A stretch of 64,000 nt of DNA from Gibbula magus (GCA_936450465.1 OW388303.1:10261021-10325020); one strand, 5' to 3'. Positions 23,401 through 36,583 are shown, counted from the first letter of the stretch. Notes: generated from the sequence alone by a model not told the origin. Numbers and translations: made by a program.

Positions 23401-26400
23401 AATCATTTTTAAAAAAGTGCAAAAGATTTAAAAGGTAGTTCCTCTCTGTTGATATAAATATACAACAATTATATTCTTCTATTATGCTGTCATATGCATT
23501 AAAATGTGTATACATTTCTTTTTTATTTTACAGTTTTATTATTTATAATGCACTTTGCAAAATGATTGAAAAATCGTAAGGACATCATTACATTATGTAA
23601 CTGCCTTAGTTAAACAGTGATAACATTTTACACTTCTGTTATAGTTACATCTATTTGTCAAACAAGAAATTATTATTTTGTAAGTAATACTTAAATAGGC
23701 TGAAGCGGAATCTTTTATAAATTACATAAGGAATTCATTGCATAAATTTGAATTTTATGAAATGATATTGTAGCTCAATTCAAACCAGTGCAATAAATTG
23801 TTGTTTCATATCTACTTAGCATTTTACCAACAAACTGAATGCAGTTATCATATACAATGCCAGTAAACATTTTATTTACATGACGTAATTTCTCTTATGC
23901 AACATAAATAAATACTGATTCTTTTAAGCTGCTTTTAGTTATAGGGCTCATCATCAGATATATTGATTTTGGCTAAGGACATAATACAATGGGAGAATTC
24001 TGATGTTTGAATGCCATGCTTTCAAATATGTAAACAAACGCCACTATCGTAACAAATGTGTTTTTACGAAAAATGATGGCAATGTCATTTAAGTGCCAAT
24101 CCAAATTCAAATACTTTCCACAGTTACAAAAGATAATGTCGGTGTTTGATTTCGTAAATAAAGTTAAATTCAGTCTGATCGTCTTCAAACTATTTAAAGT
24201 ATTTAATGCAAAAATAATTCTCCAATCAATGGACCACATTTATAGAAATTCAATCACACAGGCTCCAGAACTACTAAAACATCATTTCCTGCGATAAAGC
24301 ATTCCTTGTTTAGATCAATACGAACCATATACTTGTTAAAACCTCAATTATTTCTTTGAAAATTTATCAATATTCTCTATTATGTAAACTTCAATCGACA
24401 ATACTGCAAATGTTCTGAAATATCATGTCTAACCCTTCAACCATGGATACTGGAATATTCTGGGAACCTATCTTAACCGGTCAGTGGCAGATTGGGGGTT
24501 GAGGAGTCCAGGAGGTGCCCCCCACTGTAAATATGTTTGATTTCTTAAATTCTATTATAAAGTCTGTCAAACTATTCAAAATTGCATTTGAAATACACCA
24601 TGTATTTAGATTGCGATTCCTATAATATGGCAATTAGAATAGTGGCACTAAATATTTCAACAATTTAGCATTAAAATAGCACATTTAAGTACACCACATA
24701 GGTAAGGAATTTTTTTAAAATACTGGTATATCAAGACCCTTTGAAATGTCATTTTCTAAAATAGCACAGTGCAATGTACATCAAACTATGTGTAATATAC
24801 ATCTCGACTGGACTATATCCGTCTATAAAGCCTGATGAGATACGGGTTCCAACAGATGCTAGAAGTTGAGAGCCTGGCCACATGTCTGATATACAGCCTG
24901 TTCACAAGGTACAAGAAAGTAATATGATCCCCACTTGGTAATTTACTGCAGTGAAATTCCAACAAGATCTGTTAATTTCGCACACATGACCCTGATTAAA
25001 TAGATGAAGAGTGCTTTTCATTAATTTTGTTGGGTTTTTTTTAACATTCAATTTACCTTTTTCTAAATTAATATTTTTGTTGTCCTAAGGTCAATTTGGT
25101 TGTTTCATTATGATAGATTTGAAGCTTTGTTTTTTTTGTTTTTTTTTGTCAAGTTTAATTTTCATATCTTTCATTAGAATTAAATTGTATTATGTTACCA
25201 GTTGGTTTTGGTACGTATTTTATATTTTATTAATTATTTAACATTGCTGATTGCTGTCCGTAATTCTCAAGTTTCAAGTCACCATTATGAATCTGATACA
25301 TGAACTTTATCTAATATTAAATATCTCAAAAATAAGTTGATATCAAGAAATTGTGTATTTTTAGTACTGCTGAATGTTAATTGAAAACAGCACTATGTAT
25401 AATTAACACGATTTTTCACACATGGTATTGATTATTGTTACAGTCTTGATGATGAATAGAAGGACTGGCTTTATATTCGAATGATTTTGTCGCCAATATT
25501 ACAATAGCTGATTCCAGAATATTCCAAATAATATCATTCTTTAAGGTTTTTTTTGTAGCTCCAGGTATTTGTTGCAATATTTGTGTAAATGTTTAAAAAT
25601 ATTTATGTATGATAATTTATTGATGTGAGTTTTTCATTAACTAAATCCAAGATGGATGCCTATACTCGATCGATATTCGAAAGGCAACGTCTTGTCCAAT
25701 TGCAAGATTGTTTTATAAATGATATGATTGAGGTTTTATGTTGATATGTTGAACCAAAAATATACTGTTTTCAAAGTCGCATTAACAATCCTATAACATG
25801 AACAATATCAAAGTAAAGATTTCAATATTTTATAGCTGCTGAAATACTCATTAACTGAAAGAAAGTTTGAAAATTGTCAATATCAGCATTAAAGATTGAA
25901 ATATTGTAAATTTTTGCTATGTAATAAATTTGCAATCTCATCACATATTCCTTAATTACTGAAATTTTCATTAAAAGATCCAAAATGGCCGCCAGTCCCC
26001 AAGAGCAGACGGCACTGACCAAGCATGTTGGCATGTGATTGGGGAAGGACACAATGTAGATTTAGGTGAATGGATCTAATTTTCTGTTATGGGAGGGAGA
26101 GGAAAGCAAGGTCACGCTTGAATGACTTTGTGGAGGGGAAATTCTATAAGGTGATGAGGTCACACACTAATTTAACATTCCATTCAGCTGAACCGAAACT
26201 CAGAAATATTGCCTTACTTTACATCAGTTTCACTCTTTTGTTTGTTTTTATCGAAAGTAAACAAGTTTTTGTTTGATGGTTGACATTTTTTTCTCTCAAA
26301 ATATTGAGCGATTTTAAAGATTTGTAGTTATGATTACTCATGTAACATCTTTCAAAATTTGCTCAATAGTGCAACAAGTTTTCGATAGTCTGAGTTTGAT

Positions 26401-27590
26401 GGTAGTCAATGGTGATTGACAAATTCGTATTTATTTTCAAATTATCAAGTCCTTTCAAGTTCAAGTTCATTAACTGAAATTGAAGTTCTAGTAATAGTAT
26501 TGATTAGATTAAAGTTTTGAATTTCAGCTGTTTGGATAACCATTTTTAAGGAGAAAGTATTGAAAATAATGTTTGCAGGAGGACAATTCAAATCATATAA
26601 TGATTCAATAATCTCATATTGATATGAAATGAGACCATTACAATATTTGGATCATAAATGCCCATTCTGTGTTTCGTTTCTGTTCATTCCGCTTTAATTT
26701 GAATATTCTCTCAGTTATTGTTACTATGGTAACCATCTCATTAATTTGGAATATTTATGTGATTAAAACTATGAATAGAAACAGGTAAAGTATTACTTTT
26801 CAATTTAATTCTGCTAAATATCAAAACATACTGATAATGCTTTTGGAATGGTGGCATTTGTTTTGTCTCTCATTTGTTTTAAAATGACCTAGCATTAATA
26901 TGGTATTTTCTGTTAAAAAATTAAAAATTTCAATCCATCTTTGCATATATGTATAATTCAAGAAATATTTAGTTGAAATTGAGAGAAAGTGTAACAAAAA
27001 GGGGGAGAAATATTCCGATAGCGGTTTAACAAAATTACCACGTACACCGACCGTCTAGGCGTTATTCATCCATTGATTGCTTGAAGCCATTCCTGTTTCT
27101 GCTCATTTTTGTCTGGAACTGCTGAAGAAGAGCTTTTGACTCATTGGAGACCGTTTCCAATTATGATTGGCACTTTCGGATAATCACCTTTATAATACAG
27201 TTCAGCTTTTCCATTATTATTCCCAATAAAACAGTTCATTTGAATTTCAAGAACATTTATTTTGGTATTTGAAAAACACATAAAAATGAAGTTGTTAAAC
27301 CTTCTTTCATAAATTCAGGTCAAATTCTGTGGTTATTTTGATTTTCTCAAATATGTAAAGAAAAAATATAATTGAAATGTTTGAGAGCATTTTGATACTA
27401 CTCATGCACGGACAATATTTTGAAAAGTTTATAATTTTCATTATATATATTCTTTTCATTTTCTTCTTCTATTTTGTAAAATTCACTGTGAATGTTTTAA
27501 GAACGTAGATTTGAATATATGAACTGCTGTACCTGCTGAAATTATAAATGCGACAATTTTGAATGGGCAATTAACAGGAACTGTGAGTAG
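20492..27590 (+). other. Start of the very long intron 2 of the ARID5-like gene
   Basis: After the donor at 20492 no exon continuing ARID5 could be recognised by eye in the three + frames. The stretch is AT-rich. It contains a half-copy of a TATAACGAGG-type MITE near 21888-21920 and another near 22797-22815, a G-rich CAGTGGCAGATT...CCCCCCACTG segment at 24483-24528, and otherwise no repeat with clear borders. The first large intron of vertebrate ARID5B is also long and holds regulatory elements; the same is possible here. Confidence 0.5.
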
Positions 27591-27594
27591 TTAA

Positions 27595-27947
27595 AGGGGA
27601 AGTAGCATGTTTTTTGCCAATTTTATTTTTGCAAATTTCTCATTTACAATGATAGTTTATGTCAATTATATTAACTTTAGAGGGTAAAACATCTTATTAC
27701 ACACACCAATTATGCGCAGTGACAAAAACAGTGTTGCGTAATAAGCAAAAATTACGTGACGGCCATTTTATTGTGAACACATTTTATTATTTCGAAGGAC
27801 CAAAATGATTCCCATGGCTTTACGGAACCATGTACAATTGTTTTAAACTTGATTTTCCGAAGAGAGAATGGTGTTTTACTTTTGGTAACATTATTTTTCA
27901 AATACATTTCATTGACTATTTCAGAGAAAAAACGTGCTACTGCCCTT
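27595..27947. mobile_element. TTAA-flanked MITE (piggyBac-like), copy A
   Basis: The element is flanked by TTAA (27591-27594 and 27948-27951). It has inverted ends of the form AGGGGAAGTAGCATGTTTTTT, mirrored by AAAAAACGTGCTACTGCCCTT. The interior shares long blocks with copy B at 30.6 kb in the opposite orientation: GGGTAAAACATCTTATTACAC, 'cggccattttattgtgaacac', 'tttacggaaccatgtac'. TTAA target sites are the signature of piggyBac-type transposition. There is no ORF, so it depends on a transposase from elsewhere. Confidence 0.85.
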
Positions 27948-27951
27948 TTAA

Positions 27952-30124
27952 CAAAAGCAATGTTCCAGGGTTAGCCACAGGTTTTGTACTGAACAAAACA
28001 AGTTAGGGATATACATGTATGTAAATATTGAAACAATTATCTATTTATTCATCAACACACTGATAAACATATTTTGTCCAGTATATAAGCTGAATGTCTA
28101 ATATTCTAGGACCTACAATAAAGGGTTTTTAATATATATTTATTTCTTGAATCCACTAACTAATAGTAATTCACTGTAATATGTTGTCCCTTGTAACTCA
28201 GGAATGACACTTATATAGGAAAAATAAGTTTTCTGCTTTCCTGATTTGTTGTTGGTGACAGTTAATATCTTAACATAAAAATATGACGAGACAAGATTGT
28301 AATGACCTTCGCTGCCTTCTTGAATGAGTATTCCTCTTTCTTTAAACATCATATGTCGTGAAGAAATAGAGCAAATTATTAATTCAAGATGTTATGTAAT
28401 AATAAAAAAAAATTGTTGAATATTTGTCAAAGAGGAAGTCTTCGGAAAAAAAGAAAAAAGTTTTGTAACAAAAATACATCTTATTTCTTGTACAATATGA
28501 TGAATTACATATTTTGTGATGAACATCTGATTATTAACTTTTTCATACTAGGAAGGGTTCATGAAATTTTTATGTGAAATTAATTGAGTTTGTTTGTCGG
28601 TAATGCCTTGGAAAATGGTTTTCTATGTAAGTGTTGCCATGGTGATAAGACTCACAACACGATTACAGAAGTTGAAACAAATATTTTTCAGAATAGTTAT
28701 GAATAATTTCGATTCCAAAATGTTTTATGAATGTAAATTAAATTCAAGTCAAGAAAACCCATAGAACATTAATTTGTTTACGAGACGTCAGAAATTTGAT
28801 AACTTTCAACATGGCAGGTTTCCGAAGCTTTTCTCAATTATAGCAGAATGGCAGAGACTTCAATAACAAGAAGAAGGGAAAAAAAATTCTGAAACAGTTT
28901 TCCCAGAAAAGCAACAGTTTTATGCACCAAAAATAGATAATTGCTCAACAAAAAACGAAGAAATGCATTGCCATCGTGTTAGTGGATAAAACTAGGCATG
29001 ATCAATATGCATGTGAAATAGATTGATATGTACATGCTCGACCAGGATAAACATGCAATATACAACCTAATGGATTGGGATATAAGTAGCATTGGTAGAG
29101 AAGGATGTGATATTGAGTGATATTTACACCCTTGTTGCATATATAAAATATCCGACCGTTAACAATCTCTGCTAAGCAAGCACTGCCTGAACTAAGAATG
29201 AAATGGACGATTGTTATGATATAATGAATACCTAACAAGCCGCTATGGCTTTATAATAATCAATATCATTTGTCATAGATCATCCCGCGATGTCACTTTG
29301 ATATGATTAGTGGATAGATCGTCGGATTGTGGCTCCGTCACTAAAATACATTACATATTCCTTATCAACTCTGTAATGTACGCTATGATGGTGAAATTTG
29401 ATTCGCAAATATCTATTTTATATGCTATTAATAGAAAATTCTCTCATCATTGTCAGAATATTTACCCTTATATGGAGAATTCAATTAGGAAGATACGAGT
29501 GGTTTATGTTTTACAGGGCTATTTTTTGTGTGTACTTCATCATTTTCTTTAGGATTGACATTGAATTGATTTTATTTGATTCATTGTTATTGAATTTATA
29601 TTTCAAGGTTAGTCATCGATGATGAATGAAAACTGGAAACATTTATATATATTTTTATGGAATAAATAAGAAAAGTAAGATTTCTGGATTAACAAATACT
29701 TTGTTGTGAATATACACAACAATTCCTTGTACACACTAATACTTCATGACAAATACAATAGTGAGGTAATATGTACAAATAATGTTTACAAGATCAAAGT
29801 ATAATTCATAATACACAATAATAATTCAATAAGATTATAATAACGCGCAAAATAACAATATAGTAATGAAGAAATAACACCAGTTGAGTAACTTTTAGTA
29901 AACATGTCCAAATACGATGTGTTAGATAATGAAAGTACAGCCGTCAATTACATAGCAAGATCGGAGATAAGGGACAAATGACCACAAAGGCTTGACCAGT
30001 GGTCACTGAGAATTGCCTGAGGGGTATGATGGACATTTCTCCTCCCTAATGAAAAAATTCTAGCTGGTAAACCCATCTAGTTTTATCTTGATGTGACAGC
30101 TGCCCAATCTCTTATATTATCCTT
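27952..30124. other. AT-rich intronic DNA between two MITEs
   Basis: No gene was recognised. Several 60-80 codon frames occur (28140-28352 -, 29002-29238 -, 29310-29622 +), but none has family character or good splice sites. Long A and T runs are frequent. Confidence 0.5.
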
Positions 30125-30292
30125 CAATATAACGTCCCTCGTTATAACGCGGGTGAATTTTTTAGTGAAATGGATGAATATCAAATTGACTTTTTGCAAA
30201 CTCATATATTTGATATTGCTTGATGATGCGGAAGTGTTATAATGAGGATGGATAGTGCTACACAGAACTGTGTTATAACGAGGGAGAACCTT
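30125..30292. mobile_element. MITE with CCCTCGTTATAAC inverted ends
   Basis: The left end (30135-30152) reads TCCCTCGTTATAACGCGG. The right end (30270-30290) is its inverse, TGTTATAACGAGGGAGAACC. A further internal TGTTATAATGAGG lies at 30236. Related single ends occur at 21888-21920 and 22797-22815. Size and structure fit a pogo/Tigger-type derivative, but the target duplication is not readable. Confidence 0.6.
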
Positions 30293-30576
30293 GGGTTTCC
30301 ATGTGGGATTATTCTGGTTTTGATTAGCCTGTTTGCTCTCATTACAGAAATGGCTGCATTGGATAATACAAATCTTTATTTCATAGGATAGAATTTCCTC
30401 AAATTTATTTCTGTTTTTTTCATTAAGGACAACATTATTTTATGTTTGATCAATTCTATTATCTTGATTGCCTTCTAGAGTATCATGAATGTTATTTTTA
30501 ATCAAATCTTTGAAAATGATTGAATGAAGTTCTACTCTTTTATTTTGACTCTAGTCTTTTGTCTTTATTGCCTTAA

Positions 30577-30930
30577 AGGCGCTGTAGCACGTTTTTTCGC
30601 TCAAATAAGTCGATGAAATGTATTTGAAAAATAATGTCACCAATAGTAAAACACCCTTCTCTCTTCGAAAAGACAAGTTACAAATGAGTGTACATGGTTC
30701 CGTAAAGCCACGGGAATCGTTTTTGTCATTCGAAATAATAAATTGTGTTCACAATAAAATGGCCGCCATGCAATTTTTGCTTTATACGCAACACCGTTAT
30801 TACCACTACGGATAATTGGTTTGTGTAATAAGATGTTTTACCCTCTGAAGTAAATATAAATGACATAAAGTATCATTATAAATGGGAAATTTGAAAAAAT
30901 AAAATTTGCAAAAAACGTGCTACAGCGCCT
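30577..30930. mobile_element. TTAA-flanked MITE (piggyBac-like), copy B
   Basis: A 354-bp element between TTAA at 30573-30576 and 30931-30934. Its 21-bp terminal repeats are perfect: the left starts AGGCGCTGTAGCACG and the right ends CGTGCTACAGCGCCT. It is inverted relative to copy A at 27.6 kb, and the termini are better preserved, so it is probably the younger insertion. The small ORF at 30618-30815 is a by-product of the element. Confidence 0.9.
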
Positions 30931-30934
30931 TTAA

Positions 30935-31690
30935 GTACACCATAAATGTTGATTTTAGTTATTTTACAAACTCTTTGATCCAAATACAAAATTAAGGTGA
31001 TTTTCTATAAATATAGAATTGACAAGACATCATTTTGAATTCAGTGATTCAAATTTGAATTCAGATTACTGATATTTAATGAATTTATATGATAAAAATT
31101 ATAAACAAATTAATGTTTTTAAGAAAATCTGTTAATCTGATAAAAACCTCCCTTTTCCTCAATGTTGGCGTAATATAATGATGAATCATTATTTCATAAA
31201 GTAATATTCATATACATACAAGATGCACTTGATAAAAAAAACGTATGTAATTTTTTGTAAATAATTTTTTTACTTGAGTCGAAGAAAGAAATATTCAAGT
31301 TCAAACATCACTATTAAAAGGACTACAATATCATAAAGATGCATTTCTTTCTCAACATATCTTGAATTTATTTTCTATTTCAAGATATAAATATAAATAT
31401 GGAAGAATGCATGTAGTTGTACAGTTTATAGCTTGAGGCTGCTGCCCTTTCACCATTGCTCTTTTTACGACGAAGAGAGATAGAAATAAAAACAGGAGAA
31501 TGCATGTCCTTGCTGAGACGAGTGGCTGGAGGCAATATCCATGTACCGTAGCCTACATCTTGTCTCTATTTGAATATTTAGAGGACTTATGTACAGTCTA
31601 GATTCCATGTAAACCAAGTCTAGATTTCTGAATTATGAAGCCAATATTTTAAGCCTCTACTTGACAGTTCTGGAATATTCAAGGTTAGGC
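30935..31690. other. AT-rich intronic DNA
   Basis: No gene or bounded repeat was seen. A slightly GC-richer stretch at 31430-31560 has no readable exon. From 31560 there is a diverged direct repeat: TACATCTTGTCTCTATTTGAATATTTAG...GCC returns at 31898 as TATATCTTGTCTC, about 340 bp away. Confidence 0.45.
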
Positions 31691-32060
31691 AATCTTTCAT
31701 CTGTGACCACTCCTCGATTATCCCATACTATCAATACTATATATTGTTTTTCAGAATTACTATCAATAAAGTACCATTGGCACGGCAACTATTACAATAA
31801 GTCAAAGTCAAAAGCTTTATTGCATGAAAGGCCATAGGCCCATACACAGTCCAAGTGCAATAAGTAAATGGTTTGATCTATTGTTAGATCCTAAAGTCTA
31901 TATCTTGTCTCTATTTGAATATTTAGGGGCCTTGTATACAGTCTAGATGCCATATAGACCAAGTCTAGCTATCTGGATGTATTTATAACAAACTAAGATT
32001 TTAAGCCTCTACCTTAGGTTCGGAATATTTGGGATAGGCAAACTTTCCTCTTGGCACTCC
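31560..32060. repeat. Duplicated segment (about 340-bp spacing) with a nested insertion
   Basis: The blocks 'cttgtctctatttgaatatttag', 'tacagtctaga', 'ccaagtctag' and 'aagcctctac' occur at 31560-31660 and again at 31905-32010. Between them lie the CTATCAATA-type repeat (31730-31890) and the small insertion at 31803-31857. The segment duplicated as a block and then diverged. Confidence 0.6.
31803..31857 (-). mobile_element. 55-bp retroposon tail fragment with 8-bp target duplication
   Basis: The insert CAAAGTCAAAAGCTTTATTG... is bounded by identical CAATAAGT copies at 31795-31802 and 31858-31865. Removing it restores a continuous CTATCGATAG-type repeat (ACAATAAGT | AAATGGTTTGATCTATTG), which is intact at 18010-18055. 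The start (gtcaaa repeats followed by agctttattgc) looks like the reversed 3' end of a LINE with a short repeated tail. Confidence 0.7.
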
Positions 32061-32281
32061 TTGATTATTCCCCTTTGTTATAAGTTGTTGTTCCTGTAGA
32101 TTGACCTATCAGAATGGTTTGGTACTTGTTTATTTAGCAGTTATAGCGTTGATAAAGTATTTCTTAAAATTGTATTAAAACATGATGAAATAATTGTAGA
32201 AGAATTGAGTCAAAGGCTTCCTCACCATTTCTTCCATGCCTATTGTCATTCCCCCTTAGTAAAAACATAATGTGTATTTTG

Positions 32282-32551
32282 ACCGTATTTCCTCTAATAA
32301 GCGCATGGTCTCCAATAAACGTTGGGGGTCAAGGGTAGTTGAGAAAATAAGCGCCGGGCCTCCAATAAGCGCCGGGTCTCTAATAAGTGCCTGGGTCTAA
32401 ACCATTAGATTAATGCTTCCTAGTTAACGTCAATGTTCTATTAAAGAAATAAGCGCCGAGTCTTGAATAAGCACCGGGCCTCTAATAAGGGCCTGGGGTC
32501 AAGGGGTGCTAAAGATATAAGCGCCCGAGCATTTATTTGAGGAAATATGGT
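32282..32551. mobile_element. MITE with ACCGTATTTCCTC inverted ends and AATAAGCGCC repeats
   Basis: The left end, ACCGTATTTCCTCTAATAAG, is the inverse of the right end, TTATTTGAGGAAATATGGT, with few mismatches. The interior repeats the phrase 'aataagcgccgggcctcc' about six times. A related stretch lies at 57930-57990 (ACCATATTTTCACTTATAAGCGCC). There is no ORF. Confidence 0.75.
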
Positions 32552-35500
32552 ACTTTCTTTTCAATATATAATTCTTTCTAATTTATAATAGATGTGTACA
32601 GTTTATTGGCTCTCTTCCAACTTAAAAGTCATTCTTCATTTTGCTTATCATTTAAGAAGAATAAAAGGATCTCTTACGATTCTTAATTTCACCGAGGTGA
32701 AATAAAACAAATTTTTAAAATGTTCTTGACTTTTACTTAAGGATGACTGACTACATCCAACCTCTCTCCTTTCCTCTTCTCCTCTCTCCCTCTCTAACCC
32801 CCCTCTCTAACCCCCCTCTCTACCCCCCAGTTTATCTGCAATACCAGCTGCAAAGAGTTGGCTGGGTGAGATGGTCTGTTATCTAGGTATTCAGTTTGAA
32901 ACTCTGATCTTCAATTTAGATGGCAGCTTCAATAAAATGTACTGTTATATAGGATTTTTTTTCAAAAGGAATTTAAATGTCATTTATTGTTTCTAATATT
33001 TATTGTTCCCCTTTACTAAAATAAGTTTTGTTCGTATTTAGTCAAAATTTATTTAATCAATTTGGCTATGTCAATTAGGATTGAAGAGAGGATTGAAATA
33101 ATGTCTTTGATTTAGCTAAACGATAATTAACTCATTTTCAGTTTTTGAATGAAAATAATTTTTAAAACAGCAAATAGAATATTTGCAGAGATTAAAATAT
33201 CCAGTTTAAACAATCTGCATATCAAATTCCTTTGTAAATATTTTATCAAATTTATCATGACAAGCGCCGTAAAAATGTCAACATCTGAAATTTCAGATGA
33301 TCCAACTTTCAAGAGTTTTAACATTTGATTGAGTCAAAACATGTTTTATCTCAAATAAATTCTTTTATTCATGTTTCGAGGCTGGAGAGGAGAAACTAGC
33401 CCCTCGTGAATATTCAAGATGTTTCTTTCAAAGGGAACTGGCAATGTCTGCCATAGCTCTGACTGGAAATCCTTTTCTGTTGCTGTTTCGATGGAAATGG
33501 AAACCATTCAATAACATTTTTTGTTAGCAGAAACCAATTTCAGTTTTCAGATCTTTCAAAACGGGAGCTCTTAGCATTTGAAGAATAACCTTTTTATAAA
33601 AGGAATGTAAATGTTGTTTTTAGAATTAAAGATTGTTTAATTATATTTCCTTTGAAGTTGATACAAGTTTTGATGAAAACTCATTTGTAATTAGTTAGGA
33701 ATCTTAATTAAGATCAGTTAATTCTTATTCTTGTTCTTATTCTGATTATCACCACATAAAATAGCGTTTACTTAATAAAAATCACACAGACAACAAGAAA
33801 TGTTTTCAGTAATAACCCTGCTCGTTGTAAATGAATTATCACAAACAGCAACGTTTGATAAAATAACACAATTAGAAAACAATGACATTTTTGCTTATTA
33901 TAAAAAAAAAATATATACCTACTTCCTTTCCAAATTATAGATGAAATAACCAAATGGTAGCACAAAGATATTTTCATTTAATATTAGATGATAAAAATCA
34001 AATGATGAAACGAAAACATGTTCAAGTACTACAACAATATTTACTACAGATAACTACGTCAATAAAAAAAAGGTTAACAATTGCTCGGAAAAATCACATG
34101 CAATTTCTTCTTTCATTGTTGATTGCGATGTCCAGGAGGAAAGATTAAAGACTTGGACCTGTCAATTTCGGTGGACCCGAGAAGCCGCATTGTAATTAAC
34201 GGCCATTGATCGTCAGCCGGTGACGCTCTGTAACAAGTTTAGGCGGAGGTTGTCAGACAAATCTTGGCCGTTCCTGTCAGATTATTTTCAATATTATGCC
34301 GTTCACCTCTGTAGAACAATTTCCTTTATCAAATTTGTACCTTGTTTGAGTACGGTATCAAATTATTCAATAAAGATGTATCTCTTGTATTTGTGTATAG
34401 TTCGCTCCTAGCATAACAAATTATGGTATTAGTGTTGTCAGAGTTCTGTATATTCTGCTTACAGTTTTACAAATGATTAAAGTAGTTTTGTTGGAATTTG
34501 TGTATATTACTCGCGTATAATGAATAGGGCAAAGATCAGGAACAGAACATACATCACTATTTATTTCATTCATACACAAGAAGACATTAGAACTAGTACA
34601 TGTTGAATTTGCCGTGTAACACATTATGTTTTTGAGTGTTGTTATCATGTGTTTCCTTTTTGATAACAATTTTTTTTTAAATTCCAGTTTTAATTTGATG
34701 TTAAGGTTAGGAAGTGTAACTTTCTAAAAACATGTGCAAAAACACTTTTTATTTTGGTTCTTAAATTTGTGGATATCATCATTGAGTAATAATATTTGTT
34801 ATTTTTTTAAATAACAACATGGAATGCTACAATTATCTTAGAATTCAGTATATTATGAATTCACATATTTCAATATACTTGTTTTCTGGTTGCAAAGAAC
34901 AAAATATGAGGTACAAAATTCAAATTGGTTGGAAATTGCATATAATGTCATAAACAAACAAATTATCTAAAAACTAAACTAAAAAAGTAAATAAAACAAC
35001 AGAGAAAATAAAAGTGCATTTAACAAACAAGCGTGGTATAAGACTATTGATTTGTCTTGTTTTCCGCCTATTGTTTAATTCATGGACTTGCCACATAAGC
35101 CTGCTAGGTCCATTCAATTTGTAATACATGTTTCTTTGTGGACGTGCCAACATATTACCATTGATTGATGCAAATATACTCCAGGAAATTGCGTGTATGT
35201 GCAACTATATAAGGGAAAACTTGCTCTGTCACCCGGGCTATATTGAATAAAAACCATATCAAGTCTATCACTTTATAGCAAGTCTAGAAATATATTAATG
35301 AAGATGTCAAAATTAGGCTCCGTGAGCCTAAATTGAAAACTATAGTTTCACTGATAAACTTAAACTTTGTTTATGCAGTGTTTGAAATGGCTGCCTGACC
35401 GTGGCCAAATGCTTGTTAGTTTTTATGCATATCGAACCAGTTAAAACTTGGCCATCAAGCCCCTCTGGCGTGTTTGATTTTTAATAAACTGACTGTCTAA

Positions 35501-35999
35501 ACATTATTGGGTCTAGCAGAGTCTGAAAAGAGCTGTTTAAAATTCTAACCACAAGCCCTGCACTGCCAGTAAAGATTCATTTTGTACACTGTCTATATGA
35601 TGTTAAATCTAGACTTGCTAAATTAAGATAGACTTGCCCTGGCATTAAGTTTCCTCCAAATATTGTGACAAGTTTTCATTTGCCTGGCTAATTAGATTTT
35701 AATATGTTGGTATGCTACAATCTTTGGTTGGGATGCTTTTAGTATATTGTGATGTTATAGTTTAAAATGATATAACTAAAGAGCTGTTGTTACAATCAAG
35801 TTTGCTTTAACAGTAAATTTGTTCATTAATCCATAAATACCATTTCATAATTAACAGGGAATCACTCTGTTTGCACAGAACAATGCAACTGTCGGAACCT
35901 ACATCGATCGATATAGTAATTCAACTATATTGCAATGTACATATATTGTTCGATAATCATCTATAGCTTGTAAATATTCATTGCTGCTTGACTCGTAAA
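32552..35999. other. Intronic DNA, mostly AT-rich
   Basis: A pyrimidine-rich tract (CTCTCTAACCCCC repeats) lies at 32760-32830. Two stretches stand out as GC-richer. At 33355-33510 there is a 53-codon - strand frame that contains 'DFQSELWQTLPVPFERNI'. At 34125-34290 there is a + frame with 'KDLDLSISVDPRSRIVING' behind a fair acceptor. Either could be an exon or a conserved element. Neither could be tied to a known family. Confidence 0.4.
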
Positions 36000-36000
36000 A

Positions 36001-36096
36001 GTTATATGTTATAATCTAATATTTTTCTAAATCTTGTTTGATAGGATTGTTATATGTTATAATCTAATATTTTTCTAAATCTTGTTTGATAGGATT
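36001..36096. repeat. Perfect 48-bp tandem duplication
   Basis: Bases 36001-36048 (GTTATATGTTATAATC...GATAGGATT) are repeated without a single change at 36049-36096. Identity over 48 AT-rich bases shows the duplication is recent, or an assembly artefact. Confidence 0.95.
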
Positions 36097-36583
36097 CTTG
36101 TATGCAATAATGTCTCTTTATGTTTGTAATATGTTTCAAACTTTATTTATATAATTGTATTTACTGCTTTGAGTTATGTAAACAACATTTCCAATAATTG
36201 TATTCATTACTTTGTGTCATATGTTAGCGTAATTCTCAACATTCTGTTTTACTCTTTCTCTCAGACTGCAACTCTTTATACACAGATGCTGGCCTGCTAT
36301 GAGGCCTATAGTTAAAATACACATACGGTATTCATGCTTTTAGGTTGTTATACTGTTTGTGTTTACATATAAAACATATTACAATAGTGTTTTTATCATC
36401 TTGGTATTATTTATTGAACATTATTACCCATATGGTTCAAAATAACCGAGTTAATATTTTTTATATGAGCACATGTGCACCTATCAAGATAGCCGAGCAG
36501 CCATTGTTTCATCACTGTTTCCTATATTTAGTCGTCTGTGATGTCATAAAACAGTTGTTCGTGACATCACTTTAGCTTGCCGT

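Noticed and set aside
33353..33511. - strand 53-codon frame as the last exon of the antisense gene
   Set aside because: The acceptor phase fits, but there is no family match or other support, and the + strand is also open; left as a candidate only.
35383..35575. hAT-like element with CAGTG ends
   Set aside because: Only five terminal bases match and no target duplication is visible.
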